Below, one piece after another: positions 34,841-42,656 of a stretch of DNA of 64,000 nucleotides. The notes beneath the pieces were generated by a model that was given only the letters and a program-made list of their open reading frames with translations, did no database searches and had not been told where the DNA came from. Source of the stretch: Pseudosporangium ferrugineum. GTDB lineage: Bacteria; Actinomycetota; Actinomycetes; Mycobacteriales; Micromonosporaceae. A program made the position numbers and the translations under genes. Within the stretch, counting starts at the first letter, position 1, and each line of letters opens with the position of its first letter. Where the stretch lies: NCBI RefSeq assembly GCF_003002065.1, contig NZ_PVZG01000020.1, positions 1 through 64,000 on the forward strand, written 5' to 3'.

Positions 34841-36850
34841 ATGAGACCATCCCGCCTCCTGGTGCCCGTCGTCGTCACGATGGTGAGTCTCGCCGGTGCG
34901 GTGCCCGGTGTCCGTGCGGCTGTCCCGCCGGTGGCGCCGAGCGCGATGGCGTCGGGCGATCAGCCGTACGCCTCGTACTGGCATCCGAACACCATTCTGT
35001 CCTGGGACCCGGCGACGGATCCGGACGCCCGCTTCAACCGGGCCCGCGTTCCGCTCGCCCCACGTGCCTCGGACCCCGCGCTGAGAGCCAACCCGAACGC
35101 CCGCGCCGGGGAGGGCAGGATCGCCTCGCTCGTCTCCTTCGCCCCGACGTCGCGCAACCCGTCGCAGGGCTCGGCGGACCCCAGCTACTACGCGTTCTCG
35201 TACTGGCAGTACGTCGACACCTTGGTCTTCTGGGGTGGGTCCGCGAGCGAGGGTCTCATCCTGGCCCCGAACGCCACGGTCATCGATGCCGCCCACCGTA
35301 ACGGGGTCAAGGTCTACGGGACGTTGTTCTTTCCGCCCACCGTCTATGGCGGCCAGCTGCAATGGGTGCGTGACTTCGTCCAGAAGTCCGGCAACAGCTA
35401 TCCGGTCGCCGACAAACTGGTGCAGGTGGCGCAGCACTACGGCTTCGAGGGCTGGTTCATCAATCAGGAGACCGGCGGCGGCAATACCGCACTCGCCACC
35501 GAGGTACGCCGCGCGCTCACCTATGCTCGTTCGCGCGGACCGGTCGAGTTCATGTGGTACGACGCGATGACCGAGAGTGGCGCGGTGGCGTGGCAGGACG
35601 CACTGAACTCCAGCAACGATGCGTTCCTTCAGGACGGCTCCGTCCGGGTCTCCGACTCCATGTTCCTGGACTTCGGCTGGAACTCGAGCAAACTCGCGTC
35701 CTCACGCCGTGTCGCTCGCGGGCTCGGACGCAGCGAGTACGAGCTGTACGCCGGCATCGACACCGAGGCCAACGGCTACAACTCGTCGGTCGACTGGAAT
35801 GCCGCGTTCCCGGCCGACCAGCCGCACGTGACCGGACTCGGCCTCTACCGCCCTGAATGGACATGGAAGTCGTCATCGTCGCGGGCCGATTTCTACCAGC
35901 GCGAGGCTCGGTACTGGGTGGGCCCCACCGGCGACCCTTCCAGCTCCGGCACGACCGCGCCCTGGAAGGGCCTGGCGACCTACGTCGCCGAGTCCACCCC
36001 GGTGGTCGCCAAGCCGTTCGTCACCACCTTCAACGCAGGACACGGTGACATGTACGCCATCGAAGGCGAACAGGTGGCGACGGGTGGCTGGAACAACCTG
36101 TCGTTGCAGGATGTGCCGCCCACCTATCGCTGGGTCGTGCAGTCGTCCGGTACGAAGCTGACTCCGAGCATCGATTTCTCGGATGCCTACGAGGGCGGCA
36201 GTTCCCTGCGGCTGTCCGGCCGGCTGGATGCCGCCAACACCGTGCGCCTCTACCAGACCCGGCTGCCCGTGAACGCGGACACCAGGCTGTCGATCGTCGT
36301 CAAGGCCCCCATGGCCGGCGCGGCAAGGGTGGCAGCGGCGGTGGCCTTCGCCGACGATCCCACCTCGTTCACGTACCTCGACATCGGCGCCACCGCCGGT
36401 ACCGCCTGGGAGACCAGGGATCTCGACCTGTCCGCGTATGCGGGGCGCACGATCGCTCAGCTCGGTCTTCGCATCGCTGCGGACACCCAGGTCGACGCGT
36501 ACTCCCTTCGGATCGGCCGGCTCGCCGTCCACGACGGCCCGGTGGCCGCCGTCGACGCGCCGTCCGGGCTGTCCGTGCTCGGCATGACGGACGTGTCGGC
36601 GATCCGCAAGTCCCTGCGGCTGGCCTGGAATGCGGCGGGCGGGCCCGTCCACCACTACGACGTGTTCCGTCGTGGTCCGGACGGTGGGCGCACGTACCTC
36701 GGTGGCACGACGAACACCGCATACTTCGTGGCACAACTCGATCGCGCCGGCGGCGAACTCAGGACCACCGTCGAGGTGGAAGCGGTGGGGGCCGAAGGAG
36801 GTCGATCCGCGGCCACCGGCACCGAGGTGCAGTGGAGCGACCTTGATTGA
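34841..36850 (+). CDS. Secreted GH85 endo-beta-N-acetylglucosaminidase
   Basis: This is a 669-aa protein with a signal peptide (1-26) and GAGGAG before ATG. The GH85 core spans residues ~45-380: SYWQYVDTLVFWGG, VKVYGTLFFPP, then the catalytic GFEGWFINQET, where the Asn and Glu of the N-x-E pair form the oxazoline-stabilising residue and acid/base. FMWYDAMTESG and FLDFGWN follow. Residues ~440-560 are a beta-sandwich, with a C-terminal Fn3/CBM-like part. It releases N-glycans by cutting the chitobiose core and is exported. Confidence 0.88.
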   Translation: MRPSRLLVPVVVTMVSLAGAVPGVRAAVPPVAPSAMASGDQPYASYWHPNTILSWDPATDPDARFNRARVPLAPRASDPALRANPNARAGEGRIASLVSFAPTSRNPSQGSADPSYYAFSYWQYVDTLVFWGGSASEGLILAPNATVIDAAHRNGVKVYGTLFFPPTVYGGQLQWVRDFVQKSGNSYPVADKLVQVAQHYGFEGWFINQETGGGNTALATEVRRALTYARSRGPVEFMWYDAMTESGAVAWQDALNSSNDAFLQDGSVRVSDSMFLDFGWNSSKLASSRRVARGLGRSEYELYAGIDTEANGYNSSVDWNAAFPADQPHVTGLGLYRPEWTWKSSSSRADFYQREARYWVGPTGDPSSSGTTAPWKGLATYVAESTPVVAKPFVTTFNAGHGDMYAIEGEQVATGGWNNLSLQDVPPTYRWVVQSSGTKLTPSIDFSDAYEGGSSLRLSGRLDAANTVRLYQTRLPVNADTRLSIVVKAPMAGAARVAAAVAFADDPTSFTYLDIGATAGTAWETRDLDLSAYAGRTIAQLGLRIAADTQVDAYSLRIGRLAVHDGPVAAVDAPSGLSVLGMTDVSAIRKSLRLAWNAAGGPVHHYDVFRRGPDGGRTYLGGTTNTAYFVAQLDRAGGELRTTVEVEAVGAEGGRSAATGTEVQWSDLD

Positions 36851-36870
36851 GCACACCCGCCACGCCGGCC

Positions 36871-36986
36871 CCACGGTCGGCGGCCCCTCGATCACCCGGT
36901 CCTCCGGCGACGGAGACCCGCCCGTGGTCAGCTCGGCCGGCTGCGGGCCGGGCTACGCCACCAGTCCCCGGGTCGACTCGCACTGA
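36871..36986 (+). pseudogene. Duplicated 3' fragment of the small secreted Cys-protein gene
   Basis: These 116 bases are nearly identical to 40189-40304, the last 38 codons plus stop of the small secreted protein gene 3.3 kb downstream (TVGGP, ITRSSGDGDPPVVSSAGCG, VDSH stop). The 5' part of the gene is absent here. Confidence 0.8.
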
Positions 36987-37049
36987 GCGGCGGTGGGGCG
37001 CGGCGTTCCTGGCCGCGTGGCGCCGTCGGGGAGAAGCGGCCGGAGAGGG

Positions 37050-38114
37050 CTAGCTCACGGTGATGACGGTGGTGATCGCGGCGGCGAGGGCGAGCACCAC
37101 CGCTGCTGCCAGGAGGACGCGCGGGTTTCCGGCGTTCAGGGTCCAGCCGGTTCCGGTTCTGCTCGGTACGACCGCGGCGGGATCGTCGGGGTTGAGGTAG
37201 ATCGTGCCGGCGGCGCGCCAGAAGCGGTCGTCGTCGCGGCGGAGGAGGCCGGTGGGTGGCTCGTCGGTGACGGTGGTGGGCAGGCGGGTGCCCGCGGGGC
37301 CGACGCGGACGAGGAGGTGGGCCCACACGGCCAGCGAGCCGAGGACGGGCGGCACGGTGGCCAGGGCGAACAGCCAGGGGGAGCGGTTGCCGGTCCAGAG
37401 GACGGCGGCGAGGCCGAGCAGCATGAGGTCGATCAGGGCGGTGCTGACCATGACGGCCCGCGCGATGGCGGTGAGGTAGCGCCGGTAGCGGGCGGCGCCG
37501 TCGCGGGGGCGGGTGACGTCGATGTCGGCGCGGGCGCGCAGGACCAGGGCGGTTGTCGCGGCCGCGAGGGTGGTGGCGAGGACCTGGGCGATCACCGGGC
37601 CGAGGGCGACGGGCCAGGTGAGGGCCGGGGGCAGGTGCGGGTAGCCGATGATGCCCGCGCCGGTCGTGCCGGCGATGATCACGAGCGAGGGGATCGCCCA
37701 CGGCCACGGGAAGCGGACCGGGTCGGTGCGCAGCGAGGTGTCGGCGGCGATGCCCTGGCGGCTGTGTTCGTACCATCCGTGGTGTTGCTTGGTGTGGTTG
37801 ATCGTGCGGTTGGCGCGGGCCCACAGGACCGCCGCGGTGGCGGTGAGGAGGATCGCGCCGACGGCGCCGGACACGGCAGTGCGCAGGATGGCGCCGGAGA
37901 TCACCGCGAGGGGGGTGATCACGGCGGCGGCGGTGATCAGGCGGTGGGCGTATCGCCGGCGCTGGGTGACGATCTCCGGGGCGTTCGTCTGGTCGGGTGG
38001 CACGCGCACTCCGAAAGGGACGGTGGCCGCATTCAGCAGGGCGTGCGGCAGGAGGTACAGCACGGCGCCGAGTACCGCGGTGCTACCCAGGTTGACGACT
38101 GTGATGATCAGCAT
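37050..38114 (-). CDS. DUF1648/DUF5808-type membrane protein
   Basis: This is a 354-aa integral membrane protein with about eight hydrophobic segments. The N-terminal LLPHALLNAATVPFGVRVPPDQ resembles DUF1648 of SdpI-like proteins. The C-terminal DDDRFWRAAGTIYLNPDDPA motif is the DUF5808 signature. Homologues commonly sit after a YtrA-type GntR gene, as here (15 bp downstream). Role probably in envelope stress or peptide resistance; inferred only. Confidence 0.8.
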   Translation of the reverse strand: MLIITVVNLGSTAVLGAVLYLLPHALLNAATVPFGVRVPPDQTNAPEIVTQRRRYAHRLITAAAVITPLAVISGAILRTAVSGAVGAILLTATAAVLWARANRTINHTKQHHGWYEHSRQGIAADTSLRTDPVRFPWPWAIPSLVIIAGTTGAGIIGYPHLPPALTWPVALGPVIAQVLATTLAAATTALVLRARADIDVTRPRDGAARYRRYLTAIARAVMVSTALIDLMLLGLAAVLWTGNRSPWLFALATVPPVLGSLAVWAHLLVRVGPAGTRLPTTVTDEPPTGLLRRDDDRFWRAAGTIYLNPDDPAAVVPSRTGTGWTLNAGNPRVLLAAAVVLALAAAITTVITVS

Positions 38115-38128
38115 GAGGGGTGCCCGTT

Positions 38129-38584
38129 TCAGTCGGTGGTAGCTCGTGACGCGGTGCTGCCGGCGTCCGGGCGGGGCTCCGTCGTGGGCAGGTCCGAGAA
38201 CCGGTCCAAGGTCGTACGGACGAAGCCCTGAATCTCTTCCCGGGAGAGCCCGCGGACGTCGGCCTCGGCGAGCAGCGTGCGGGCGCGTCGTCGCCAGTCG
38301 GCGGCGGCCTCGGCATCGGTGATGGGCTGTTTGACGCCCGGATGCACGATCGCGCCGCTCTTGCGGTTGACGCGGATGATCCCCTCCCGGCGCAGCAGGT
38401 CGTAGGCCTTGTTGACGGTATGGAAGTTGATCGCGAGGTCGACCGCCAGCTGCCGGGTCGAGGGCAGCGCGGCGCCCGCCGCCAGGTGCCCGTCCGCGAT
38501 GGCTTCCACCACGCGGTCGCGGATCTGCTGATAGATCGGCGTCTCGCTGTCGAGGTCAAGGAGCAGCTGCACGCTAGCCATCAT
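38129..38584 (-). CDS. GntR-family (YtrA-type) regulator
   Basis: This is a 151-aa protein. The winged helix has TPIYQQIRDRVVEAIADGHL, LPSTRQLAVDLAINFHTVNKAYDLL and VNRKSGAIVHPG, with a short C-terminal helix pair typical of the YtrA subgroup. No ribosome site precedes the ATG-ATG start. TATAAG lies about 12 nt upstream, so the mRNA may be leaderless. ATATC-T-GATAT (38583-38593) is a possible autoregulatory site over the start. Confidence 0.85.
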   Translation of the reverse strand: MMASVQLLLDLDSETPIYQQIRDRVVEAIADGHLAAGAALPSTRQLAVDLAINFHTVNKAYDLLRREGIIRVNRKSGAIVHPGVKQPITDAEAAADWRRRARTLLAEADVRGLSREEIQGFVRTTLDRFSDLPTTEPRPDAGSTASRATTD

Positions 38585-38658
38585 ATCTGATATACATCTT
38601 ATAGAACAGACGCCGGTCGCGGTCCTCGCGCCACGCTGTCGATCAAGGAGACGAGATC

Positions 38659-39921
38659 ATGAGCCCTGCCCACCCGGCCGCCCCGACGAGCCGGCGCATC
38701 CTCCGTGTCGTCATGTCCGTGGCGGCGTTGCTGGCCGGTTCCGGAGTTACCGTCGCCTCCTCCTCCGCCGCCACCTCCCACTCGATCCCGCCGGCCGCCG
38801 CGCCGGCCGCCGGCTCCCTGCGCGACGTCGCCCAGCGGATGCTGGACATCGGCAACCCCGGTTACCTGGCCCGGATCAACGACGGCCGGCGCGTCTCCAC
38901 CACCGCCGCCGGAGTCGCCGACCGTGCCACGGGCCGGGCGCTCCGCGCGGACGACCAGTTCGAGATCGGCAGCAACACCAAGACCTTCACCGCCACGCTG
39001 ATCCTGCAACTGGTCGACAGGAAGGCGGTCCGGCTCGACTCGCCGGTCTCGGCGTACCTGCCGGGCGTCGTCCCCGGCGGCGACGACATCACCGTGCGCA
39101 TGCTGCTCAACCACACGAGCGGCCTGTTCAGTTACACCGGCGATCCCGGGGTGTTGTCCCTCCTGCAGAACGACCCGCAGCACAACTGGACCGAGCAGGA
39201 ACTGCTCACCGCCGCCTTCGCCCACCCGCCGACATCCGCCCCCGGCAAGATGTGGTCGTACTCGAACACGAATTACACCCTGCTCGGAATGATCGCGGAA
39301 AAGCTGACCGGCTCGAGCCTCGCCGACCTCGTCCGAGAGCGCATCGCCCGCCCGCTCGGACTCGAGGACACCTATTACGCCGACCCGCGGGCCACCGGCA
39401 CCGGCCGGGGATACGCGCACGGATACGCGATCATCTTCGCCGGCGGCACCCCGGAATACACCGACTACACGGGTGCGAACATCGGCGGCTGGGCCGGCGC
39501 CGCCGGGGCGGTCATCTCCACCGCCGGCGACCTGTCACGCTTCTACTCCGCCCTTCTCAAAGGCGAACTGTTCTCCCGTACGCAGCTGCGCCAGATGAAG
39601 ACCACGATCGCCCTGCCGCCCGAATTCCCCATCAAGGGCGGCTACGGCCTCGGGCTGATCGAGTTCGACACGCCCTGCGGCAAGGCCTGGGGCCACGGCG
39701 GCGACACCCAGGGCCACCACAGCACGACCGCGGTCTCCGGCGACGGCCGCCGCACCGCCGTCAGCGACAGCACCGGTAAGGCGAGCGACCTCGCACCCAA
39801 CGACGGGATCACGCGCTGGATCACCGCGGAGTTCGCCGCCCAGAAGGTGGTCGTCTGCCACATGCTCGGCAAGCCGGTGCCGGATTCCCTCATCCGGGAG
39901 CTGCACGGCGGCGCATCGTGA
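38659..39921 (+). CDS. Secreted serine hydrolase (class C beta-lactamase / D,D-peptidase fold)
   Basis: This is a 420-aa protein with AAGGAG before ATG and a long twin-Arg-free signal peptide (1-38). Penicillin-binding motifs are complete: SNTK (SxxK) in FEIGSNTKTF, YSN in WSYSNTNY, and HGG in WGHGGDT in place of KTG. It is most like secreted D-alanyl-D-alanine carboxypeptidases/esterases of the beta-lactamase class C family. It is divergent from the GntR gene, which could control it. Confidence 0.87.
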   Translation: MSPAHPAAPTSRRILRVVMSVAALLAGSGVTVASSSAATSHSIPPAAAPAAGSLRDVAQRMLDIGNPGYLARINDGRRVSTTAAGVADRATGRALRADDQFEIGSNTKTFTATLILQLVDRKAVRLDSPVSAYLPGVVPGGDDITVRMLLNHTSGLFSYTGDPGVLSLLQNDPQHNWTEQELLTAAFAHPPTSAPGKMWSYSNTNYTLLGMIAEKLTGSSLADLVRERIARPLGLEDTYYADPRATGTGRGYAHGYAIIFAGGTPEYTDYTGANIGGWAGAAGAVISTAGDLSRFYSALLKGELFSRTQLRQMKTTIALPPEFPIKGGYGLGLIEFDTPCGKAWGHGGDTQGHHSTTAVSGDGRRTAVSDSTGKASDLAPNDGITRWITAEFAAQKVVVCHMLGKPVPDSLIRELHGGAS

Positions 39922-39977
39922 TCAAGGGGTCCGCTTGTTAGCATGCCCACAGTGGACTCAATCGTGTGATTACGGGG

Positions 39978-40304
39978 GTGATCAGATTGCGGAGAACGCT
40001 TATCGGATTGGTGGTGGCCGCCGGTCTCGGCACGGGCGCGGCGCTCGTTGTTCAGTCGCCGGCGGCTGCTTATGTCTACAACTGCTCGGCCTGGACCAAC
40101 GGTGACGGCAACGTCGCCTATGCGCACTGCTCGTCGGGCACGGGCTCCTACCGGGTCCTCACCGACTGCGCGAACGTCGGCCGGGTGACCACGGTCGGCG
40201 GCCCCTGGATCACCCGGTCCTCCGGCGACGGGGACCCGCCCGTGGTCAGCTCGGCCGGCTGCGGGTCGGGCTACGCCACCAACCCCCGGGTCGACTCGCA
40301 CTGA
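39978..40304 (+). CDS. Small secreted protein with four cysteines
   Basis: About 108 aa from GTG 39978; GTG 39966 is an alternative start. Residues 1-32 form a signal peptide (LIGLVVAAGLGTGAALV, ending SPAAA). The mature part has four Cys (YNCSAW, YAHCSS, LTDCANV, SAGCGSG) and is Gly/Ser-rich, so it is probably a small disulfide-bonded extracellular protein. No family is recognised. Its last 116 bp are duplicated at 36871-36986. Confidence 0.65.
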   Translation: MIRLRRTLIGLVVAAGLGTGAALVVQSPAAAYVYNCSAWTNGDGNVAYAHCSSGTGSYRVLTDCANVGRVTTVGGPWITRSSGDGDPPVVSSAGCGSGYATNPRVDSH

Positions 40305-40389
40305 GGCGACGGCGCTTCGGTCTTGAGCCGGGCCAAGGCGACCGGCGCTGTAGCGACGGACCACAACGAGGGTCGGCAGGCGTTGCTGG

Positions 40390-41328
40390 TTATGGCGTTC
40401 CTTCCAGGAGGGGTTCCGCCGCTTCCAGGCGGGGGGCCGCGATGCCCAGCCGCCGGGCCTCCGCCAGGGCGTCGCGGCAGATCTCCCGGGGCTCGTGGGC
40501 TTCGGGGCCGGAGTGTGCCTCGAAGCTCACGCGCAGCAGCGTGATGTGGGCGGTCAGCCAGGCGAGGGCGGGGGCGGTCAAGCGGGCGGGTGCTCGGAGC
40601 GGCAGCACGTACGCGCGGTGGCGGCGTAGGTCGATGCCGCGGGCTTCGATGACCGGCAGGAGTTCGCGGGCGGTCAGGAGCGCCTCGCGGAAGGCGGCCG
40701 TCGAGCCGGGGAGCGCGGCGAGGGAGCCCAGTCGCAGGCCTTGGGAGTGGATGCCCGCGTTGAGGGCGAAGTGGAGCCACAGCCAGCCGCGGAAGTCGGG
40801 TTGTTCCCGGGGGCGGAGGCCGGCCTCGCGGAACGCCCGGCGTACCGAAAGCTCGCGGTCTGTCGGGGGTTGGCCCAGCGTGCCGAAGAGGACCGTGGGC
40901 AGGAGGTTGCCGCGGAGGACGCCGTCGGGGTCGAAGCCGCCGCCGGCTTGGGGGGAGCCCCAGGCTGTCCGGTCGGCGGGGAGGGTGCCGATCGCGGTCA
41001 GGGGCTCGGCCCAGAGGTTGCCGAAGATCAGGACGGTGGCGTTGCCGAGGCGTGGGGCCAGGAAGGCGGTCGCCTCCGGGAGGCTGTGGTGCGGCAGGCT
41101 GAGCACGATCAGGTCGAAGTCGTGGTCCGGAGCCAGTTCCTCGCGGTAGCGCACCGGCCACTTCTGGACGACGCGCCGCCGGAGGCGGCGCAGGTCGAGG
41201 TCGATGGTGTTCCCGTAGGTCGCCGCGCGGCCCGGGCGGACGTAGAACTCGATCTCGTGTCCGGCCTGTTCCAGGGCCCAGCCGTAGATGGTGGCGATCG
41301 CGCCTCGGCCGAACATCAGGATCTTCAC
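40390..41328 (-). CDS. Ketopantoate-reductase-like NAD(P)-dependent dehydrogenase
   Basis: This is a 312-aa protein. An N-terminal Rossmann motif MKILMFGRGAIATIYGWAL is followed by the ApbA/PanE-type LIVLSLPHHSLPEATAFL and FGNLWAEP segments. The C-terminal helical domain is less conserved, so its substrate may not be ketopantoate. It is divergent from a TetR gene, and one of two matching operators overlaps its leader. Confidence 0.78.
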   Translation of the reverse strand: MKILMFGRGAIATIYGWALEQAGHEIEFYVRPGRAATYGNTIDLDLRRLRRRVVQKWPVRYREELAPDHDFDLIVLSLPHHSLPEATAFLAPRLGNATVLIFGNLWAEPLTAIGTLPADRTAWGSPQAGGGFDPDGVLRGNLLPTVLFGTLGQPPTDRELSVRRAFREAGLRPREQPDFRGWLWLHFALNAGIHSQGLRLGSLAALPGSTAAFREALLTARELLPVIEARGIDLRRHRAYVLPLRAPARLTAPALAWLTAHITLLRVSFEAHSGPEAHEPREICRDALAEARRLGIAAPRLEAAEPLLEGTP

Positions 41329-41354
41329 GCTGCACCTCGTGGGCTACGATCGAT

Positions 41355-41403
41355 GTGGAGGCAATCTCCACTTAACCCGAGAAGATATGGAGACGATCTC
41401 CAT
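41355..41403. promoter_or_regulatory. Two matching TetR operators
   Basis: GTGGAG-gcaat-CTCCAC (41355-41371) and ATGGAG-acgat-CTCCAT (41387-41403) are perfect inverted repeats of the same design, centred 32 bp apart (three helical turns), between the divergent dehydrogenase and TetR genes. Confidence 0.75.
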
Positions 41404-41421
41404 TTGTCAACGAGGTAGCGC

Positions 41422-41991
41422 ATGACCGCCGACAAGCCGCTGCGTGCCGACGCCCGGCGCAACCGCGAGGCCCTGATCGCCAGGGCCCGGGAGCTCTTCG
41501 ACTCGGGAGACTTCTTCGACCTGCGCTTCGACGACTTCGCCGCGCTGGCCGGGGTGGGCGTCGGCACGCTCTACCGCCATTTCCCCACCCGGGAGGCGCT
41601 GGCCGAGGCGGTCTACCACCACGAGGTCGCCACCCTGTGCGACCGCGCCCGGCACCTGCGGGCCACGCTGCCCGCGGACGAGGCGCTGGCCACGTTCCTG
41701 CGGGGCATGGTCGACCACATCGACGCCCACGAGGGCCTGGCCCGGACGCTGGCCACGCTCATGGCCACCGGCTCGGGCGCGCTCGCCGAGGGCAGCCGGG
41801 CCCTGGAACAGGCCGTCACCGACCTCGTGGCCGCCGCCGTGGCCGGCGGCGCCGTCCGCGACGACGTGGGGGCGGGCGCCGTCATGATGGCGCTGCACGG
41901 CATCGGCGCGGCCCACGACCGCCCCGATTGGCGGGCCGAGGCCGACGGGGTCATCACCCTCGTCCTGGACGGGCTGCGCCGGCCGCGCTGA
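41422..41991 (+). CDS. TetR-family regulator
   Basis: This is a 189-aa protein. HTH motif is FAALAGVGVGTLYRHFPTREALAEAV, with an all-helical ligand domain and a SBP-like C-terminal part (GVITLVLDGLRRP). GAGG ribosome site before ATG. It probably represses itself and the divergent dehydrogenase through the two 17-bp palindromes. Confidence 0.85.
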   Translation: MTADKPLRADARRNREALIARARELFDSGDFFDLRFDDFAALAGVGVGTLYRHFPTREALAEAVYHHEVATLCDRARHLRATLPADEALATFLRGMVDHIDAHEGLARTLATLMATGSGALAEGSRALEQAVTDLVAAAVAGGAVRDDVGAGAVMMALHGIGAAHDRPDWRAEADGVITLVLDGLRRPR

Positions 41992-42051
41992 TCGCGGGTC
42001 CCGTCCGCAACGGCGGGGCCCGGGGGTGCGCGGCCGTCGTACCCTCGCGGC

Positions 42052-42528
42052 GTGGATCTCGCTCTGGCTGTCCTCATCGCTCTCGCGGCGTTCTACGCCG
42101 GCGCCGTCACGCTGCTGGTCGTGGCGCGCACCGCCTCGGTGCGGGCGGCCCCGGCCGCGGCCGCGCGGGTCGCGGCCGTGGTCGGCGCGGCCTTCCTGCT
42201 GATGGTCCTGGTCGCCCACGTGGCGTATCCGGCGACGGTGGCGCTGGCCGTCGTCCTCTCGTTCGCCGCCGCGCGCCGGGTGCTGGTCGACGACCTCGGA
42301 CCCCGCAGGGCCGCGGTGACCGGCGCCGTCGCCGCGCTCCTCATCGGCGCGGCGTTCCTGTTCGTCGCGTATCTCGCGGTGCTGGCCCTGATCGGCGCCC
42401 TGGGGGTCTACCGGCTGCTGCGGCTGCGGCTGCGTACGCGCCCGGCGCTGGTGGTCATGGGCGGCACGCTGGGCGGCCTGCTCGCGGCGGCGGCTGCCAC
42501 CTTCGCGGCGGCCCTCGCCACCATGTGA
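42052..42528 (+). CDS. Ala/Val-rich membrane protein, function unknown
   Basis: This is a 158-aa protein from GTG 42052 without a clear ribosome site. Four to five hydrophobic segments (~5-27, 40-72, 84-117, 128-155) and few polar loops. No family recognised. Confidence 0.55.
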   Translation: MDLALAVLIALAAFYAGAVTLLVVARTASVRAAPAAAARVAAVVGAAFLLMVLVAHVAYPATVALAVVLSFAAARRVLVDDLGPRRAAVTGAVAALLIGAAFLFVAYLAVLALIGALGVYRLLRLRLRTRPALVVMGGTLGGLLAAAAATFAAALATM

Positions 42529-42656
42529 CCCGGGGTCACCGCCACGGAGACCCGCGCGTACTCCGGCCGGGGTGATCCCGGCGGCACGACTTTCGGCCGA
42601 GGGGGTCCGTCCTCAGGGGGAAGCTGTCCCGCATCGACGTCGGCCATGCTCTGCCG

